In this document: positions 54,797 through 63,880 of the stretch, piece after piece
Layout: each line of letters opens with the position of its first letter
How positions within the stretch are numbered: the first letter of the stretch is position 1
From: Actinomycetospora lutea
GTDB taxonomy: Bacteria; Actinomycetota; Actinomycetes; Mycobacteriales; Pseudonocardiaceae
DNA length: 64,000 nt
NCBI RefSeq assembly: GCF_028737205.1
Contig: NZ_JAQZAL010000006.1
Span: 62,001 to 126,000 of the forward strand
Direction: 5' to 3'
Notes under the pieces: model-generated
Database searches by the model: none
The model's input: only the letters and a program-made list of their open reading frames with translations
What the model was told of the DNA's origin: nothing
Translations under genes and position numbers: made by a program

Positions 54797-55165
54797 GTGG
54801 CGGGAGGATTCGGGACCCAGACCGACGTCATGGCCGGCGTGGCCGGCCGGCTGGAGTCCATCAACGGCGAGCTCCAGGGGCAGCTCCGGTCGCTTCAGGG
54901 GCGGCTCGAGCCGCTGGTCGCCGACTGGCAGGGCCAGGGCTCCAACGCCTTTCAGGGGACGATGGTCCGCTGGCAGACCGACGCCAAGCGCATCAACGAC
55001 GCGCTGCTCGGCATCGCCGAGCGGGTGCGCGCCGGTGCCGGCCGCTACGCGGCGAACGAGGCCGAGGCGGCCTCGATGCTGGGCGTCCTCGGCGACGGGG
55101 GTGGTGCGGGCGGCGGCGCCGTCGGCGGCCCGGGCGCCGGCACGATCACGAACGCGCTGGGCTGA
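54797..55165 (+). CDS. WXG100 family protein (ESX-4 substrate, EsxU/EsxT-like)
   Basis: 122 residues from GTG behind GGAGAGGAGG. Two helices flank the W44-x-G46 turn (VADWQGQGSN). After helix 2 a YxxxE secretion signal is present (YAANE, residues 84-88), followed by a Gly/Ala-rich tail (GGAGGGAVGGPGAG) unusual for the ~100-residue family. It is probably secreted as a heterodimer with the next gene product. Position upstream of rplM equals esxU-esxT in mycobacteria. Confidence 0.92.
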   Translation: MAGGFGTQTDVMAGVAGRLESINGELQGQLRSLQGRLEPLVADWQGQGSNAFQGTMVRWQTDAKRINDALLGIAERVRAGAGRYAANEAEAASMLGVLGDGGGAGGGAVGGPGAGTITNALG

Positions 55166-55211
55166 GCGAGCGACCGGACCCACCGACGCGACCAGGGAGA
55201 ACGAGGACACC

Positions 55212-55508
55212 ATGACCAGCCCGGACAACATCAAGGTCCGCTTCGGCGCGCTCCAGCAGGCCAGCCAGGACATCACCAGCTCGCACGCCGCGATCGAGGC
55301 GCAGCTCCAGGACGTCCGCACCGCGGTGGGGCAGCTCGCCGTGTGGGACGGCGCGTCGTCGGACTTCTACCGCCAGCAGCAGCAGCAGATCGACACGGCG
55401 TGGAACGATCTCAAGGAGCTGCTCGCGCAGATCCGCGGCCGCACCGACCAGGCCACCCAGCAGTACATGGAGACCGAGTCCGGCGTCGGCGCGATGTTCC
55501 GCGCGTGA
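55212..55508 (+). CDS. WXG100 family protein (ESX-4 substrate, EsxT-like)
   Basis: 98 residues from the ATG at 55212 ([20 protein letters not shown]), the standard WXG100 length. The W45-x-G47 turn is in [12 protein letters not shown], and YxxxE (YMETE, residues 85-89) follows helix 2. The second helix is Gln-rich ([16 protein letters not shown]). It lies 46 bp after its partner gene and about 155 bp before rplM. Confidence 0.93.
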   Translation: MTSPDNIKVRFGALQQASQDITSSHAAIEAQLQDVRTAVGQLAVWDGASSDFYRQQQQQIDTAWNDLKELLAQIRGRTDQATQQYMETESGVGAMFRA

Positions 55509-55557
55509 GGCGCGTGCCCGGGTAGGGGGTGGTCGGTGCCGGCCACGGGGCGACGCG

Positions 55558-55563
55558 TACTCT
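55558..55563 (+). promoter_or_regulatory. candidate rplM -10 element
   Basis: TACTCT in the esx-rplM spacer, about 100 bp before the rplM GTG. A weak -35. The 154-bp spacer suggests rplM-rpsI-glmM has its own promoter rather than depending on ESX expression. Confidence 0.33.
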
Positions 55564-55662
55564 GGAGGATCGTTGCGCGGTGTACGTCCCGCGCCTGCTC
55601 GACCCGCTCGACCCACCGGTCCCGAGCCGACCCGCCCAGCCGTCCGTGACGAGGTAGCTTCC

Positions 55663-56102
55663 GTGCGCACGTTCAGTCCGAAGCCCGGCGACATCGATCG
55701 CGCCTGGCACGTCATCGACGCGTCCGACGTCGTGCTCGGCCGCCTGGCCAGCCAGAGCGCGACGCTGCTGCGGGGCAAGCACAAGCCCACGTACGCGCCG
55801 CACGTCGACACCGGTGACTTCGTGATCATCGTGAACGCGGAGAAGATCGCCCTCACGGGCAGCAAGCGCGACGACCGCTTCGTCTACCACCACAGTGGCT
55901 ACCCGGGCGGGCTCAAGGCCCGCACGGTGGGCGAGGAGCTGGAGCGCTTCCCGGCGCGCCTGGTCGAGAAGGCCATCAAGGGCATGCTCCCGAAGAACCG
56001 GCTGGGCCGGGCGATGGGCAGCAAGCTCAAGGTCTACGCGGGCCCCGAGCACCCCCACGCCGCGCAGAAGCCGGTGCCGTACGAGATTCGACAGGTGAGC
56101 CA

Positions 56103-56106
<4 letters not shown>
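55663..56106 (+). CDS. rplM: 50S ribosomal protein L13
   Basis: 147 residues from the GTG at 55663, 7 nt after GAGGT; the longer upstream frame lacks conserved content. L13 is an early 50S assembly protein. Conserved parts include [54 protein letters not shown] and the [10 protein letters not shown]-like end. Its stop overlaps the rpsI GTG. Confidence 0.96.
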
Positions 56107-56737
<631 letters not shown>

Positions 56738-56738
<1 letters not shown>

Positions 56739-58156
56739 TGGCGGGAGACGCCGGACACAGCACGCCGAGAGGGGAGCGGGGCTCGACCCCGCCTCCGCGG
56801 CTCTTCGGCACCGACGGTGTCCGCGGCCTGGCCAACGCCGACCTCTCGCCCGAGCTGGCGACCGCGGTCTCCGCGGCGGCCGTGGGCGTGCTCGCCGAGC
56901 GCGCCCGGGCCGAGGGTCGGCGGGGTGCGGCCGCGCGACCCGTGGCGGTCGTCGGCCGCGACCCGCGCGCCAGCGGCGAGATGCTCGAGGCCGCGGTCAC
57001 CGCAGGTCTCGCCGCCGCCGGGGCGGACGTGCTGCGCGTCGGCGTGCTGCCGACGCCCGCCGTGGCGTTCCTGACCGCCGAGTTCGACGCCGACCTCGGC
57101 GTCATGATCTCCGCGTCGCACAACCCGATGCCCGACAACGGCATCAAGCTCTTCGCCGACGGCGGGCACAAGCTGCCCGACGCCGTCGAGGACGCGATCG
57201 AGAGGCGTCTCGGCGAGGCGGGCACCACCGGGCCGCGGCCCACCGGCCGGGAGATCGGGCGGGTGCGCGACGTCCCCAACGCGCTCGACCGCTACGTCGA
57301 GCACCTCGCCGGCGCGACGCCGACGCCCCTGACGGGCCTGCACGTCGTCGTCGACTGCGCACACGGCGCCGCGTCGACCGCCGCGCCCGGCGCCTACGCC
57401 GCGGCGGGGGCCCGGGTCACGGCGCTGCACGCCGAGCCCGACGGCTGGAACATCAACGACGGCGTCGGCTCCACCCACATCGAGACGCTCGCCCGCACGG
57501 TGGTCGCCGAGGGCGCCGACCTGGGCATCGCGCACGACGGCGACGCCGACCGCTGCCTCGCGGTCGCCGCTGACGGCAGCGTGGTCGACGGCGACCAGAT
57601 CCTCGCGATCCTCGCCCTCGACCTGCTCGAGCGCGGCGAGCTCACCGACGCGACGCTGGTCGTCACGGTGATGAGCAACCTCGGCCTGCACCTGGCCATG
57701 GCCGACGCCGGCGTCAGCCTGCGCACCACCGCGGTCGGCGACCGCTACGTGCTCGAGGAGCTGCGGGCCGGCGGGTTCGCCCTGGGCGGCGAGCAGTCGG
57801 GGCACGTGGTGCTCCCGACCCACGCCACCACGGGCGACGGCCTGCTCACCGCGCTGCGCCTCATGGCCCGCATGGCCCAGAGCGGCCGCACGCTCGCCGA
57901 CCTCGCCGCGGTGATGACGCGGCTGCCCCAGGTGCTGGTCAACGTGCCGGTGGCCGACAAGGCCGCGGTCGGGTCGTCACCCGAGGTCGCCGACGCCGTC
58001 GCGGCCGCGGAGGCCGAGCTCGGCGGCCGGGGCCGCGTGCTGCTGCGCCCCTCGGGCACCGAGCAGCTCGTGCGGGTGATGGTCGAGGCGCCGACGCAGG
58101 TGGTCGCGGGCGAGGTCGCCGACCGACTCGCGGGGCTCGTCTCCACCGTCCGCTGA
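56738..58156 (+). CDS. glmM: phosphoglucosamine mutase
   Basis: 472 residues. Converts glucosamine-6-phosphate to glucosamine-1-phosphate for UDP-GlcNAc and peptidoglycan synthesis. The catalytic phosphoserine is S127 ([13 protein letters not shown]), the metal loop DGDADR begins at residue 267, the sugar-binding loop is GGEQSGH, and the phosphate-binding loop is [12 protein letters not shown]. The core starts at [11 protein letters not shown] (residue 20). The first 19 residues ([19 protein letters not shown]) are translated from a long-form copy of the dispersed repeat. It is coupled to rpsI by TGATG. GlmS, which makes its substrate, is 2.3 kb downstream. Confidence 0.96.
56744..56788 (+). 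repeat. dispersed GC-rich repeat, long form, in the glmM 5' end
   Basis: Starts GGAGACG, carries AGCACGCCGAGAGGGGAG (56759-56776) and ends CTCGACC. Matches the eccC copy at 17 of 18 central positions. Encodes the non-conserved GlmM N terminus. Confidence 0.6.
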
Positions 58157-58320
58157 CCCTGCGCGACCGCGCGGACACGCTCGGTCGACGGTGATGGCCG
58201 GGGTCGGATGCCCGGGCGTGCCGGTACCGGGTTCCCGCCCACCGTCGTCCCGCCACGCGTTAACCTGGCGGACGTCGGCACAGCCCCGCGCCCGGCGCGG
58301 GCCGGACGCGGAGGACGCGG

Positions 58321-58743
58321 ATGGACTCGGTCCCGCCCGTTCACGGCCCGGCCCGCCGTCTCGACGACCTGCTCGCCGACCTCGGCCACGACGCCGCCGA
58401 CGAGGGCACCGACGCGGCGCCGCCGGACCTGCCCGAGGTCGTCGAGGCCGTCACCGGCCGGGCCCGCGACCTGCACCGTCTCGCCGACCGCCTGAGCGGC
58501 GACGGGCTCTCCGCGGTCGCCCTGCTGCGCGCCCACGCCGGCGCGGTCGACGACCTCGCCGAGCACCTCCAGGCGGCGGGCGGCGACCGGAGCAGCGACC
58601 CCGCCGATCCCGGGAGTGCCGCGCGCACCCCGGCCACCACCGGCGCGGACGTTCCCGCTCCCGACGACGCCGACCCCGCGCCCGAGGGCGCCGGCGGGTC
58701 GGGCGCGCCGGGCCCGCGAGGCGTGCCGCGCCACGTCGGGTGA
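58321..58743 (+). CDS. unknown helical protein, positional match to Rv3440c
   Basis: 140 residues from the ATG at 58321, behind GCGGAGGACGCGG. Residues ~10-90 are predicted helical (LPEVVEAVTGRARDLHRLAD, HAGAVDDLAEHLQAAGG), and the last 50 are Pro/Ala/Gly/Asp-rich and disordered. There is no WXG motif, but the two-helix pattern and coupling (GTGA) to a WxG-containing protein suggest an ESX-like partner pair. In mycobacteria a small unknown gene also follows glmM. Function unknown. A TAACCT at 58261 may be its promoter -10. Confidence 0.7.
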   Translation: MDSVPPVHGPARRLDDLLADLGHDAADEGTDAAPPDLPEVVEAVTGRARDLHRLADRLSGDGLSAVALLRAHAGAVDDLAEHLQAAGGDRSSDPADPGSAARTPATTGADVPAPDDADPAPEGAGGSGAPGPRGVPRHVG

Positions 58744-59495
58744 GCGGCCCCGAGCGCCCGCTGCGGCTCGCGCCGGCGCCCGGTGCGGTGGACCTCACCG
58801 GCCCGGACCGCGCGACCCTCCTGGCCGGCGTCGACGCCGCGGTCGGCGTGCTGACCACCCACCTGGCGCGCTGGTCGGCGCTGCCCCCGCGCTGGCGCGG
58901 CGTCCCGGCCGGCCCCGACACCGACCCGGCCACGGTCCGGCGCGCCGGCGCGGAGGCCCGCGAGCTGCCCGACCCGCCCGCGCTCGCCGCGCAGGCCGAG
59001 GCCCTGCGGGAGGCCGTGACGCTGGTGCGCCGCCAGCACGTCGAGACGGCAGAGGACCTCGGGCCGCTGTGGGACACGTGGGCGGGCCCGTCGGCCGACG
59101 CGGTCCAGAAGCGGGTCTCGGCGCTCGCGCGCTCGGCGCACGGCCTGGTCTCCGAGCTCGGCGACACCGCCGACGTGTTCGAGGTGGCCGCGGCGCGCAC
59201 GGCGGCCGCGGTGCGCGACCTGGCGGCCGGCGCGGCGGCGGTCCGTCCGGCCGACCCGGTGGGCGGGCTGCTCCCCGCCCAGGTGGACGCCCTGCTCGCG
59301 CGCGTGCGCACCGACCCGTCGGCGCAGGCCCCGCTGCGCGCGTGGGCGGCCGACCTCGAGGAGCGCACGCGCGCCTTCCTCGCGGCGGCGGCGCGCAGCC
59401 GCGCCGTCGGGCGGGAGGCCGGGGCGCGGGTCCGCGAGCGGCTCGCGGCGGGCGGCGGCGACCCGCTCAGCCCGAACCGGGCTCCGTCCCCTTGA
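58740..59495 (+). CDS. unknown protein with WxG-type helical hairpin
   Basis: 251 residues from the GTG overlapping the preceding stop. The central part (LVRRQHVETAEDLGPLWDTW, AGPSADAVQKRVSALARSAH) contains W-A-G between two helices, the ESX/WXG100 arrangement, with more Ala/Arg-rich helices before and after it. No signal peptide or membrane helix. It may be a larger ESX-type substrate or chaperone working with the ESX-4 system 4 kb upstream. This is inference from motif and location; the family was not recognised with certainty. It overlaps the convergent hydrolase-like gene by 29 bp. Confidence 0.68.
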   Translation: MSGPERPLRLAPAPGAVDLTGPDRATLLAGVDAAVGVLTTHLARWSALPPRWRGVPAGPDTDPATVRRAGAEARELPDPPALAAQAEALREAVTLVRRQHVETAEDLGPLWDTWAGPSADAVQKRVSALARSAHGLVSELGDTADVFEVAAARTAAAVRDLAAGAAAVRPADPVGGLLPAQVDALLARVRTDPSAQAPLRAWAADLEERTRAFLAAAARSRAVGREAGARVRERLAAGGGDPLSPNRAPSP

Positions 59496-60348
59496 CGATG
59501 CCGTCGAACGCCGCCGCGTAGCGGCCGTCGCCGCCGAGGCGGTGCAGCAGGTAGCCCGTCAGCAGCGCCCGCACGAGGGTGCGCGTCGCGGGCTCGCCCT
59601 TGCCGTCGAGCAGGACGTCGCTCCAGTGCCGGCCCTCGAGCAGCCCGAGGTGGGTGGCCTTCTTCACGGTGCGCAGCGACGACTCGCCGCCCCAGGCCTT
59701 GTCGAGCAGCTCCGCGCCGGCGGCCGGCGGCGAGACGAGGTCCCGGCCGAACGCGAGGTGCATGCCGGGCACGTGGACCGCGCGGGCGGCCTCGACCGCG
59801 GAGGGCTGCGTGTCGGTGAGGGCGACGGTGGCCACGGCCTGGACGGCGACGCCGTGCCCGACCTCCCAGTAGGGCTCGCCGACGGCCTGCACCTGGGTGT
59901 CCGCGGCCGGCACCGCGGCGGCGAGGACGGCCGACCCCGCGCCCATCCCGTGCCCGGCGACGCCGAGCTTGCCGGGATCGACGCTCACCGCGGCGCCGCG
60001 GGCGGTGCCGCCGAGGCGGACGCCGGACACGACGCCGAGCGCGGTGCGCAGGTCCTGGGCGAGGCCGCGGTGGGAGCCGACGGGGCCGCGCTGGGTGTCC
60101 GGCGCGGCCGCGACGATGCCCCAGGACGCCAGGTGGCGCAGCAGCCCCAGGTAGCGGGCGGCGGGCTGCAGCCAGTCGTGCCCGAAGGCGACGGCGGGCA
60201 GCCCGGTGCCCGAGGCGGGCGTGAACACCACCCCGGGCAGGCCGACGAGCGCCAGCTCCCCGCGCAGCACCGGGTACGGGCCGGGCCGCGACAGCTCGGC
60301 GACCACCGCCTTCGGCGCCAGGGCCTTGCTCCCGATCACGCTCGCCAT
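59467..60348 (-). CDS. alpha/beta-hydrolase-like protein lacking the nucleophile serine
   Basis: 293 residues. The fold is that of dienelactone hydrolase/chlorophyllase-type proteins: GLPAVAFGHDWLQPAARYLG, ASWGIVAAAPDTQRG, then the nucleophile-elbow segment KLGVAGHGMGAGSAVLAAAV, and TVKKATHLGLLEG supplying the usual histidine. At the elbow the expected G-x-S-x-G is G132-H-G134-M-G136: the catalytic serine is glycine. Either it is non-catalytic or a nearby Ser139 serves another role. No signal peptide. It is divergent from glmS, with a 113-bp spacer. Confidence 0.8.
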   Translation of the reverse strand: MASVIGSKALAPKAVVAELSRPGPYPVLRGELALVGLPGVVFTPASGTGLPAVAFGHDWLQPAARYLGLLRHLASWGIVAAAPDTQRGPVGSHRGLAQDLRTALGVVSGVRLGGTARGAAVSVDPGKLGVAGHGMGAGSAVLAAAVPAADTQVQAVGEPYWEVGHGVAVQAVATVALTDTQPSAVEAARAVHVPGMHLAFGRDLVSPPAAGAELLDKAWGGESSLRTVKKATHLGLLEGRHWSDVLLDGKGEPATRTLVRALLTGYLLHRLGGDGRYAAAFDGIVKGTEPGSG

Positions 60349-60448
60349 GGCCCGGGAACCTAGCGGAGGCGCCTGGTCGGGGCCTGTCGTGACCCGCCCG
60401 TGGGCCCGTCCGGGCGGCCGGGCCGGGAGGGCGGATCCGGGCCGTCGT

Positions 60449-60454
60449 TACCCT
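60449..60454 (+). promoter_or_regulatory. candidate glmS -10 element (leaderless transcript)
   Basis: TACCCT ends 7 bp before the GTG of glmS. That spacing would place the transcription start on or next to the start codon. No ribosome-binding site is present between them. Confidence 0.45.
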
Positions 60455-60461
60455 GGGCCCC

Positions 60462-62348
60462 GTGTGCGGGATCGTGGGATACGTCGGCAGGCGCGGTGCC
60501 CAGGAGGTCCTCGTCAACGGACTGCGGCGCCTGGAGTACCGCGGGTACGACTCCGCCGGGGTCGCGATCGTGGACGGTGCGGGCGGGCTCGAGGTGCACC
60601 GGGCGGCCGGTCCGCTCGACAACCTCGTGGCGGTGCTCCCGGAGGGCGACACGTCCGGGACAGCGTCCGGCAGCCCCGCTGCGCTGCGTGCCACGGCCGG
60701 GATGGGGCACACCCGCTGGGCCACCCACGGGCCGCCGACCGACCGCAACGCCCACCCGCACCGCGACGCGAGCGGCCGGGTCGCGGTGGTCCACAACGGC
60801 ATCATCGAGAACTTCGCCGCGCTGCGCGCCGAGCTCGAGGCCGACGGGGTGGAGCTGAGCAGCGACACCGACAGCGAGGTCGCCGCGCACCTGGTGGCGC
60901 GGGCTGTCGACGCCGACCCGGACGCCGGGCTGACCGCGGCCGTGCGCGCCGTGGTGGGCCGCCTCGAGGGCGCGTTCACGCTGGTCATCACGCACGCCGA
61001 CCGGCCCGAGGAGATCGTCGCGGCGCGCCGCTCGTCGCCGCTGGTGGTGGGCGTCGGGCAGGGCGAGATGTTCGTGGCGTCCGACGTGGCGGCGTTCATC
61101 GACTTCACCCGCGACGCGGTCGAGCTGGGCCAGGACCAGATCGTCACGCTGACCGCCGAGGGCGCCGTCGTCACCGACTTCCTCGGCGAGACGGCGAAGA
61201 CCCGGCCCTTCCACGTCGACTGGGACATCGAGGCCGCCGAGAAGGGCGGCCACGACTTCTTCATGCTCAAGGAGATCGAGGAGCAGCCGACCGCGCTGGC
61301 CGACACGCTGCGCGGGCACCTCGTCGACGGCCGCGTCGTGCTCGACGAGCAGCGCCTGTCCGACCAGGAGCTGCGCGACATCGACAAGGTGTTCGTCGTG
61401 GCCTGCGGCACGGCGTACCACGCGGGCCTGCTGGCGAAGTACGCGATCGAGCACTGGTGCCGCATCCCGGTCGAGGTCGAGGTCGCCAGCGAGTTCCGCT
61501 ACCGCGACCCGGTGCTCGACCGCTCGACGCTCGTCGTCGCGATCTCCCAGTCCGGGGAGACGGCCGACACGCTGGAGGCCGTGCGCCACGCCCGCGACCA
61601 GAAGGCCCGCGTGCTGGCGATCTGCAACACCAACGGCGCGCAGATCCCGCGCGAGTCCGACGCCGTGCTCTACACCCACGCCGGCCCCGAGGTCGGGGTG
61701 GCGGCGACCAAGACGTTCACCGCGCAGGTGATCGCCTGCTACCTGGTGGGCTTGGCGCTGGCGCAGGTGTTCGGCACGAAGTACGCCGACGAGGTGGCCC
61801 GCGAGTACGCCGAGCTCGAGTCGAGCACGGTCGCGGTGGCGCGGGTGCTCGACGCCGTCGTCGAGCCCACCCGCGCGCTCGCCCGCGACCTCGCCCCGTC
61901 GAAGGCGGTGCTCTTCCTCGGGCGCCACGTCGGGTTCCCCGTGGCGCTGGAGGGCGCGCTCAAGCTCAAGGAGCTCGCCTACATGCACGCGGAGGGCTTC
62001 GCGGCGGGCGAGCTGAAGCACGGGCCGATCGCGCTGATCGAGCAGGACCTGCCCGTGGTGGTCGTCATGCCCTCGCCCAAGGGCCGGGCGATCCTGCACC
62101 AGAAGCTGCTCTCGAACATCCGCGAGATCCAGGCCCGCGGGGCGCGGACGATCGTGGTGGCCGAGGAGGGCGACGAGACGGTGCGCCCGTTCGCCGAGCA
62201 CCTCATCGAGGTGCCCGCGGTGTCCACCCTGCTCCAGCCGCTGGTGGCGAGCGTGCCGCTGCAGGTCTTCGCCGCCGAGGTCGCCCGCGCCCGCGGCTAC
62301 GACGTCGACAAGCCCCGCAACCTCGCCAAGTCCGTCACGGTGGAGTAG
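60462..62348 (+). CDS. glmS: glutamine-fructose-6-phosphate aminotransferase
   Basis: 628 residues from GTG, giving MCGIVGYVGRRGAQEVLVNG with the catalytic Cys at position 2. GlmS makes glucosamine-6-phosphate from fructose-6-phosphate and glutamine. The glutaminase domain (about 1-240) has MGHTRWATHGPPT and HNGIIENFAAL. Two SIS sugar-isomerase domains follow (VACGTAYHAGLLAKYAIE, SQSGETADTLEA), with HAEGFAAGELKHGPIALIE and the C-terminal KPRNLAKSVTVE. The start is fixed by Cys2, and no ribosome-binding site is seen upstream. The product feeds GlmM. Confidence 0.97.
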   Translation: MCGIVGYVGRRGAQEVLVNGLRRLEYRGYDSAGVAIVDGAGGLEVHRAAGPLDNLVAVLPEGDTSGTASGSPAALRATAGMGHTRWATHGPPTDRNAHPHRDASGRVAVVHNGIIENFAALRAELEADGVELSSDTDSEVAAHLVARAVDADPDAGLTAAVRAVVGRLEGAFTLVITHADRPEEIVAARRSSPLVVGVGQGEMFVASDVAAFIDFTRDAVELGQDQIVTLTAEGAVVTDFLGETAKTRPFHVDWDIEAAEKGGHDFFMLKEIEEQPTALADTLRGHLVDGRVVLDEQRLSDQELRDIDKVFVVACGTAYHAGLLAKYAIEHWCRIPVEVEVASEFRYRDPVLDRSTLVVAISQSGETADTLEAVRHARDQKARVLAICNTNGAQIPRESDAVLYTHAGPEVGVAATKTFTAQVIACYLVGLALAQVFGTKYADEVAREYAELESSTVAVARVLDAVVEPTRALARDLAPSKAVLFLGRHVGFPVALEGALKLKELAYMHAEGFAAGELKHGPIALIEQDLPVVVVMPSPKGRAILHQKLLSNIREIQARGARTIVVAEEGDETVRPFAEHLIEVPAVSTLLQPLVASVPLQVFAAEVARARGYDVDKPRNLAKSVTVE

Positions 62349-62354
62349 CCGGGT

Positions 62355-62398
62355 ATGTGAGCGGACTTCGGGGCGATAGCCCCGAAGTTCGCTCACAT
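62355..62398 (+). repeat. long palindrome after glmS (terminator or intergenic repeat)
   Basis: A 19-bp stem with one G-U pair: 62355-62373 (ATGTGAGCGGACTTCGGGG) with 62380-62398, loop CGATAG. It starts 7 bp after glmS and ends 18 bp before the next gene. It can act as a bidirectional terminator; the form also resembles a mobile intergenic palindrome. Confidence 0.75.
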
Positions 62399-62416
62399 GG
62401 GGCGGAGGGAGCGATC

Positions 62417-63880
62417 GTGTACGGCGTGTGGACGCCCGAGCAGGTGCGCGCGGCCGAGGAGCCGGTGCTGGCGCGGACCCCCGAGGGTGCGCTCATGCGC
62501 CGCGCCGCCCGGGGCGTCGCCCAGGTCGCGCTGGCCGAGCTCGCGCGCCGCACCGGGGGTGTTCCCGGCCGCCGGGTCGTCGTGCTCGCCGGGGCGGGCA
62601 ACAACGGCGGCGACGGGCTGTGGGCCGGCTACGAGCTGCGCCGCCGCGGGGTCGCCGTCACCGCGGTGCTGCTGAGCCCGCACCGCGCCCACCCCGACGG
62701 CCTGGCGGCCCTGCGCCGGCAGCGGGGCCGCGTCGTCACCGACGTCGAGCACGGCGTCGCCGCCATCGACCGCGCCGACCTCGTGCTCGACGCCATCGTC
62801 GGCACCGGCGCGCAGGGCGGCCTGCGCCCCGAGGCCGCGACCCTCGCCGACGCCGCGGCCGGCGCCCGCGTCCCGGTCCTCGCCGTCGACACCCCGAGCG
62901 GCGTCGACCCGCTCACCGGCGTCCCCGCCGAGGCCTCCGTGCGGGCGGCCGCCACCGTCACCTTCGGCGCCCGCAAGCCCGTCCACGTGCTCGCCGCGCC
63001 CCGGTGCGGGCCCGTGACGCTGATCGACATCGGGATCGGCCCCGAGCTGCCGCCGGCCCCGGTGCGCGTGCTCGAGGCGGCCGACGTCGGTGCGCGCTGG
63101 CCCGTGCCCGGTCCCGGCGACGACAAGTACACCCAGGGCGTGGTCGGCGTCGCCGCGGGCTCGCGGACCTACCCGGGCGCCGCGGTCCTCGCGAGTGGCG
63201 CCGCCGCGCTGTCCACCAGCGGCATGGTCCGCTACGCCGGCAGCGCCGCCGACGAGGTGCGCGCCGCGTGGCCCGAGATCGTCGCCACCGACACGGTCGG
63301 CGAGGCCGGGCGCGTGCAGGCCTGGGTGGTCGGCCCCGGGCTCGGCACCGACGACGCGGGCGCGCGCACCCTCGGCGACGTCCTCGACGCGGGCCTGCCC
63401 GTGCTCGCCGACGCCGACGCGGTGACGCTGCTCGGGCAGCACGCCGGGCTGCGCGAGCGGGCGCGCGGCGCCCCGGTCCTCATCACCCCGCACGCCGGCG
63501 AGTTCGCCCGCGTCGCCGAGCTGACCGACGACCGCGTCGACTCCGCCCGGCGCGCCGCCGCCGACCTCGGCGTCACCGTGCTGCTCAAGGGCAACGCGAC
63601 GATCGTCGCCGCCCCCGACGGGCGCGTGCTCGTGCACCCCGCGGGCAGCGCCTGGCTCGCGACCGCGGGGTCGGGCGACGTGCTCTCCGGGGTCGCCGGC
63701 GCGCTGCTCGCCGCCGGGCTCGACCCCTGGTGGGCGGGCGGCTGCGCGGCGTTCGTGCACGCGCGCGCCGCCGACGTCGGGGCCGGCGCCACGGACGGCC
63801 CCGGCTCGCCGGTGCCCGCGTCGTTCGTCCAACGGGCCCTGCCACGGGCCATCCGTGAGGTCCGGGAGGCCGTGCAGTGA
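62417..63880 (+). CDS. nnr: bifunctional NAD(P)HX epimerase / ADP-dependent NAD(P)HX dehydratase
   Basis: 487 residues from the GTG at 62417 behind GGCGGAGGGAG. It repairs hydrated NADH and NADPH. The N-terminal epimerase half (about 1-215) has VLAGAGNNGGDGLWAGYEL and VLAVDTPSGVDPLTG. The C-terminal dehydratase half has VVGPGLGTDD, LITPHAGEFARVAELT, LLKGNATIVAAPDG and the ADP/phosphate loop ATAGSGDVLSGVAGALLAAG. The fused form is common in bacteria. Its stop overlaps the alr start, the order also seen near mycobacterial nnr-alr. Confidence 0.95.
   Translation: MYGVWTPEQVRAAEEPVLARTPEGALMRRAARGVAQVALAELARRTGGVPGRRVVVLAGAGNNGGDGLWAGYELRRRGVAVTAVLLSPHRAHPDGLAALRRQRGRVVTDVEHGVAAIDRADLVLDAIVGTGAQGGLRPEAATLADAAAGARVPVLAVDTPSGVDPLTGVPAEASVRAAATVTFGARKPVHVLAAPRCGPVTLIDIGIGPELPPAPVRVLEAADVGARWPVPGPGDDKYTQGVVGVAAGSRTYPGAAVLASGAAALSTSGMVRYAGSAADEVRAAWPEIVATDTVGEAGRVQAWVVGPGLGTDDAGARTLGDVLDAGLPVLADADAVTLLGQHAGLRERARGAPVLITPHAGEFARVAELTDDRVDSARRAAADLGVTVLLKGNATIVAAPDGRVLVHPAGSAWLATAGSGDVLSGVAGALLAAGLDPWWAGGCAAFVHARAADVGAGATDGPGSPVPASFVQRALPRAIREVREAVQ

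Noticed and set aside
60206-62416. Plus-strand extension upstream of nnr
   Set aside because: It overlaps glmS in a different frame and lacks domain content; the GTG at 62417 has a good ribosome-binding site and gives a complete protein.
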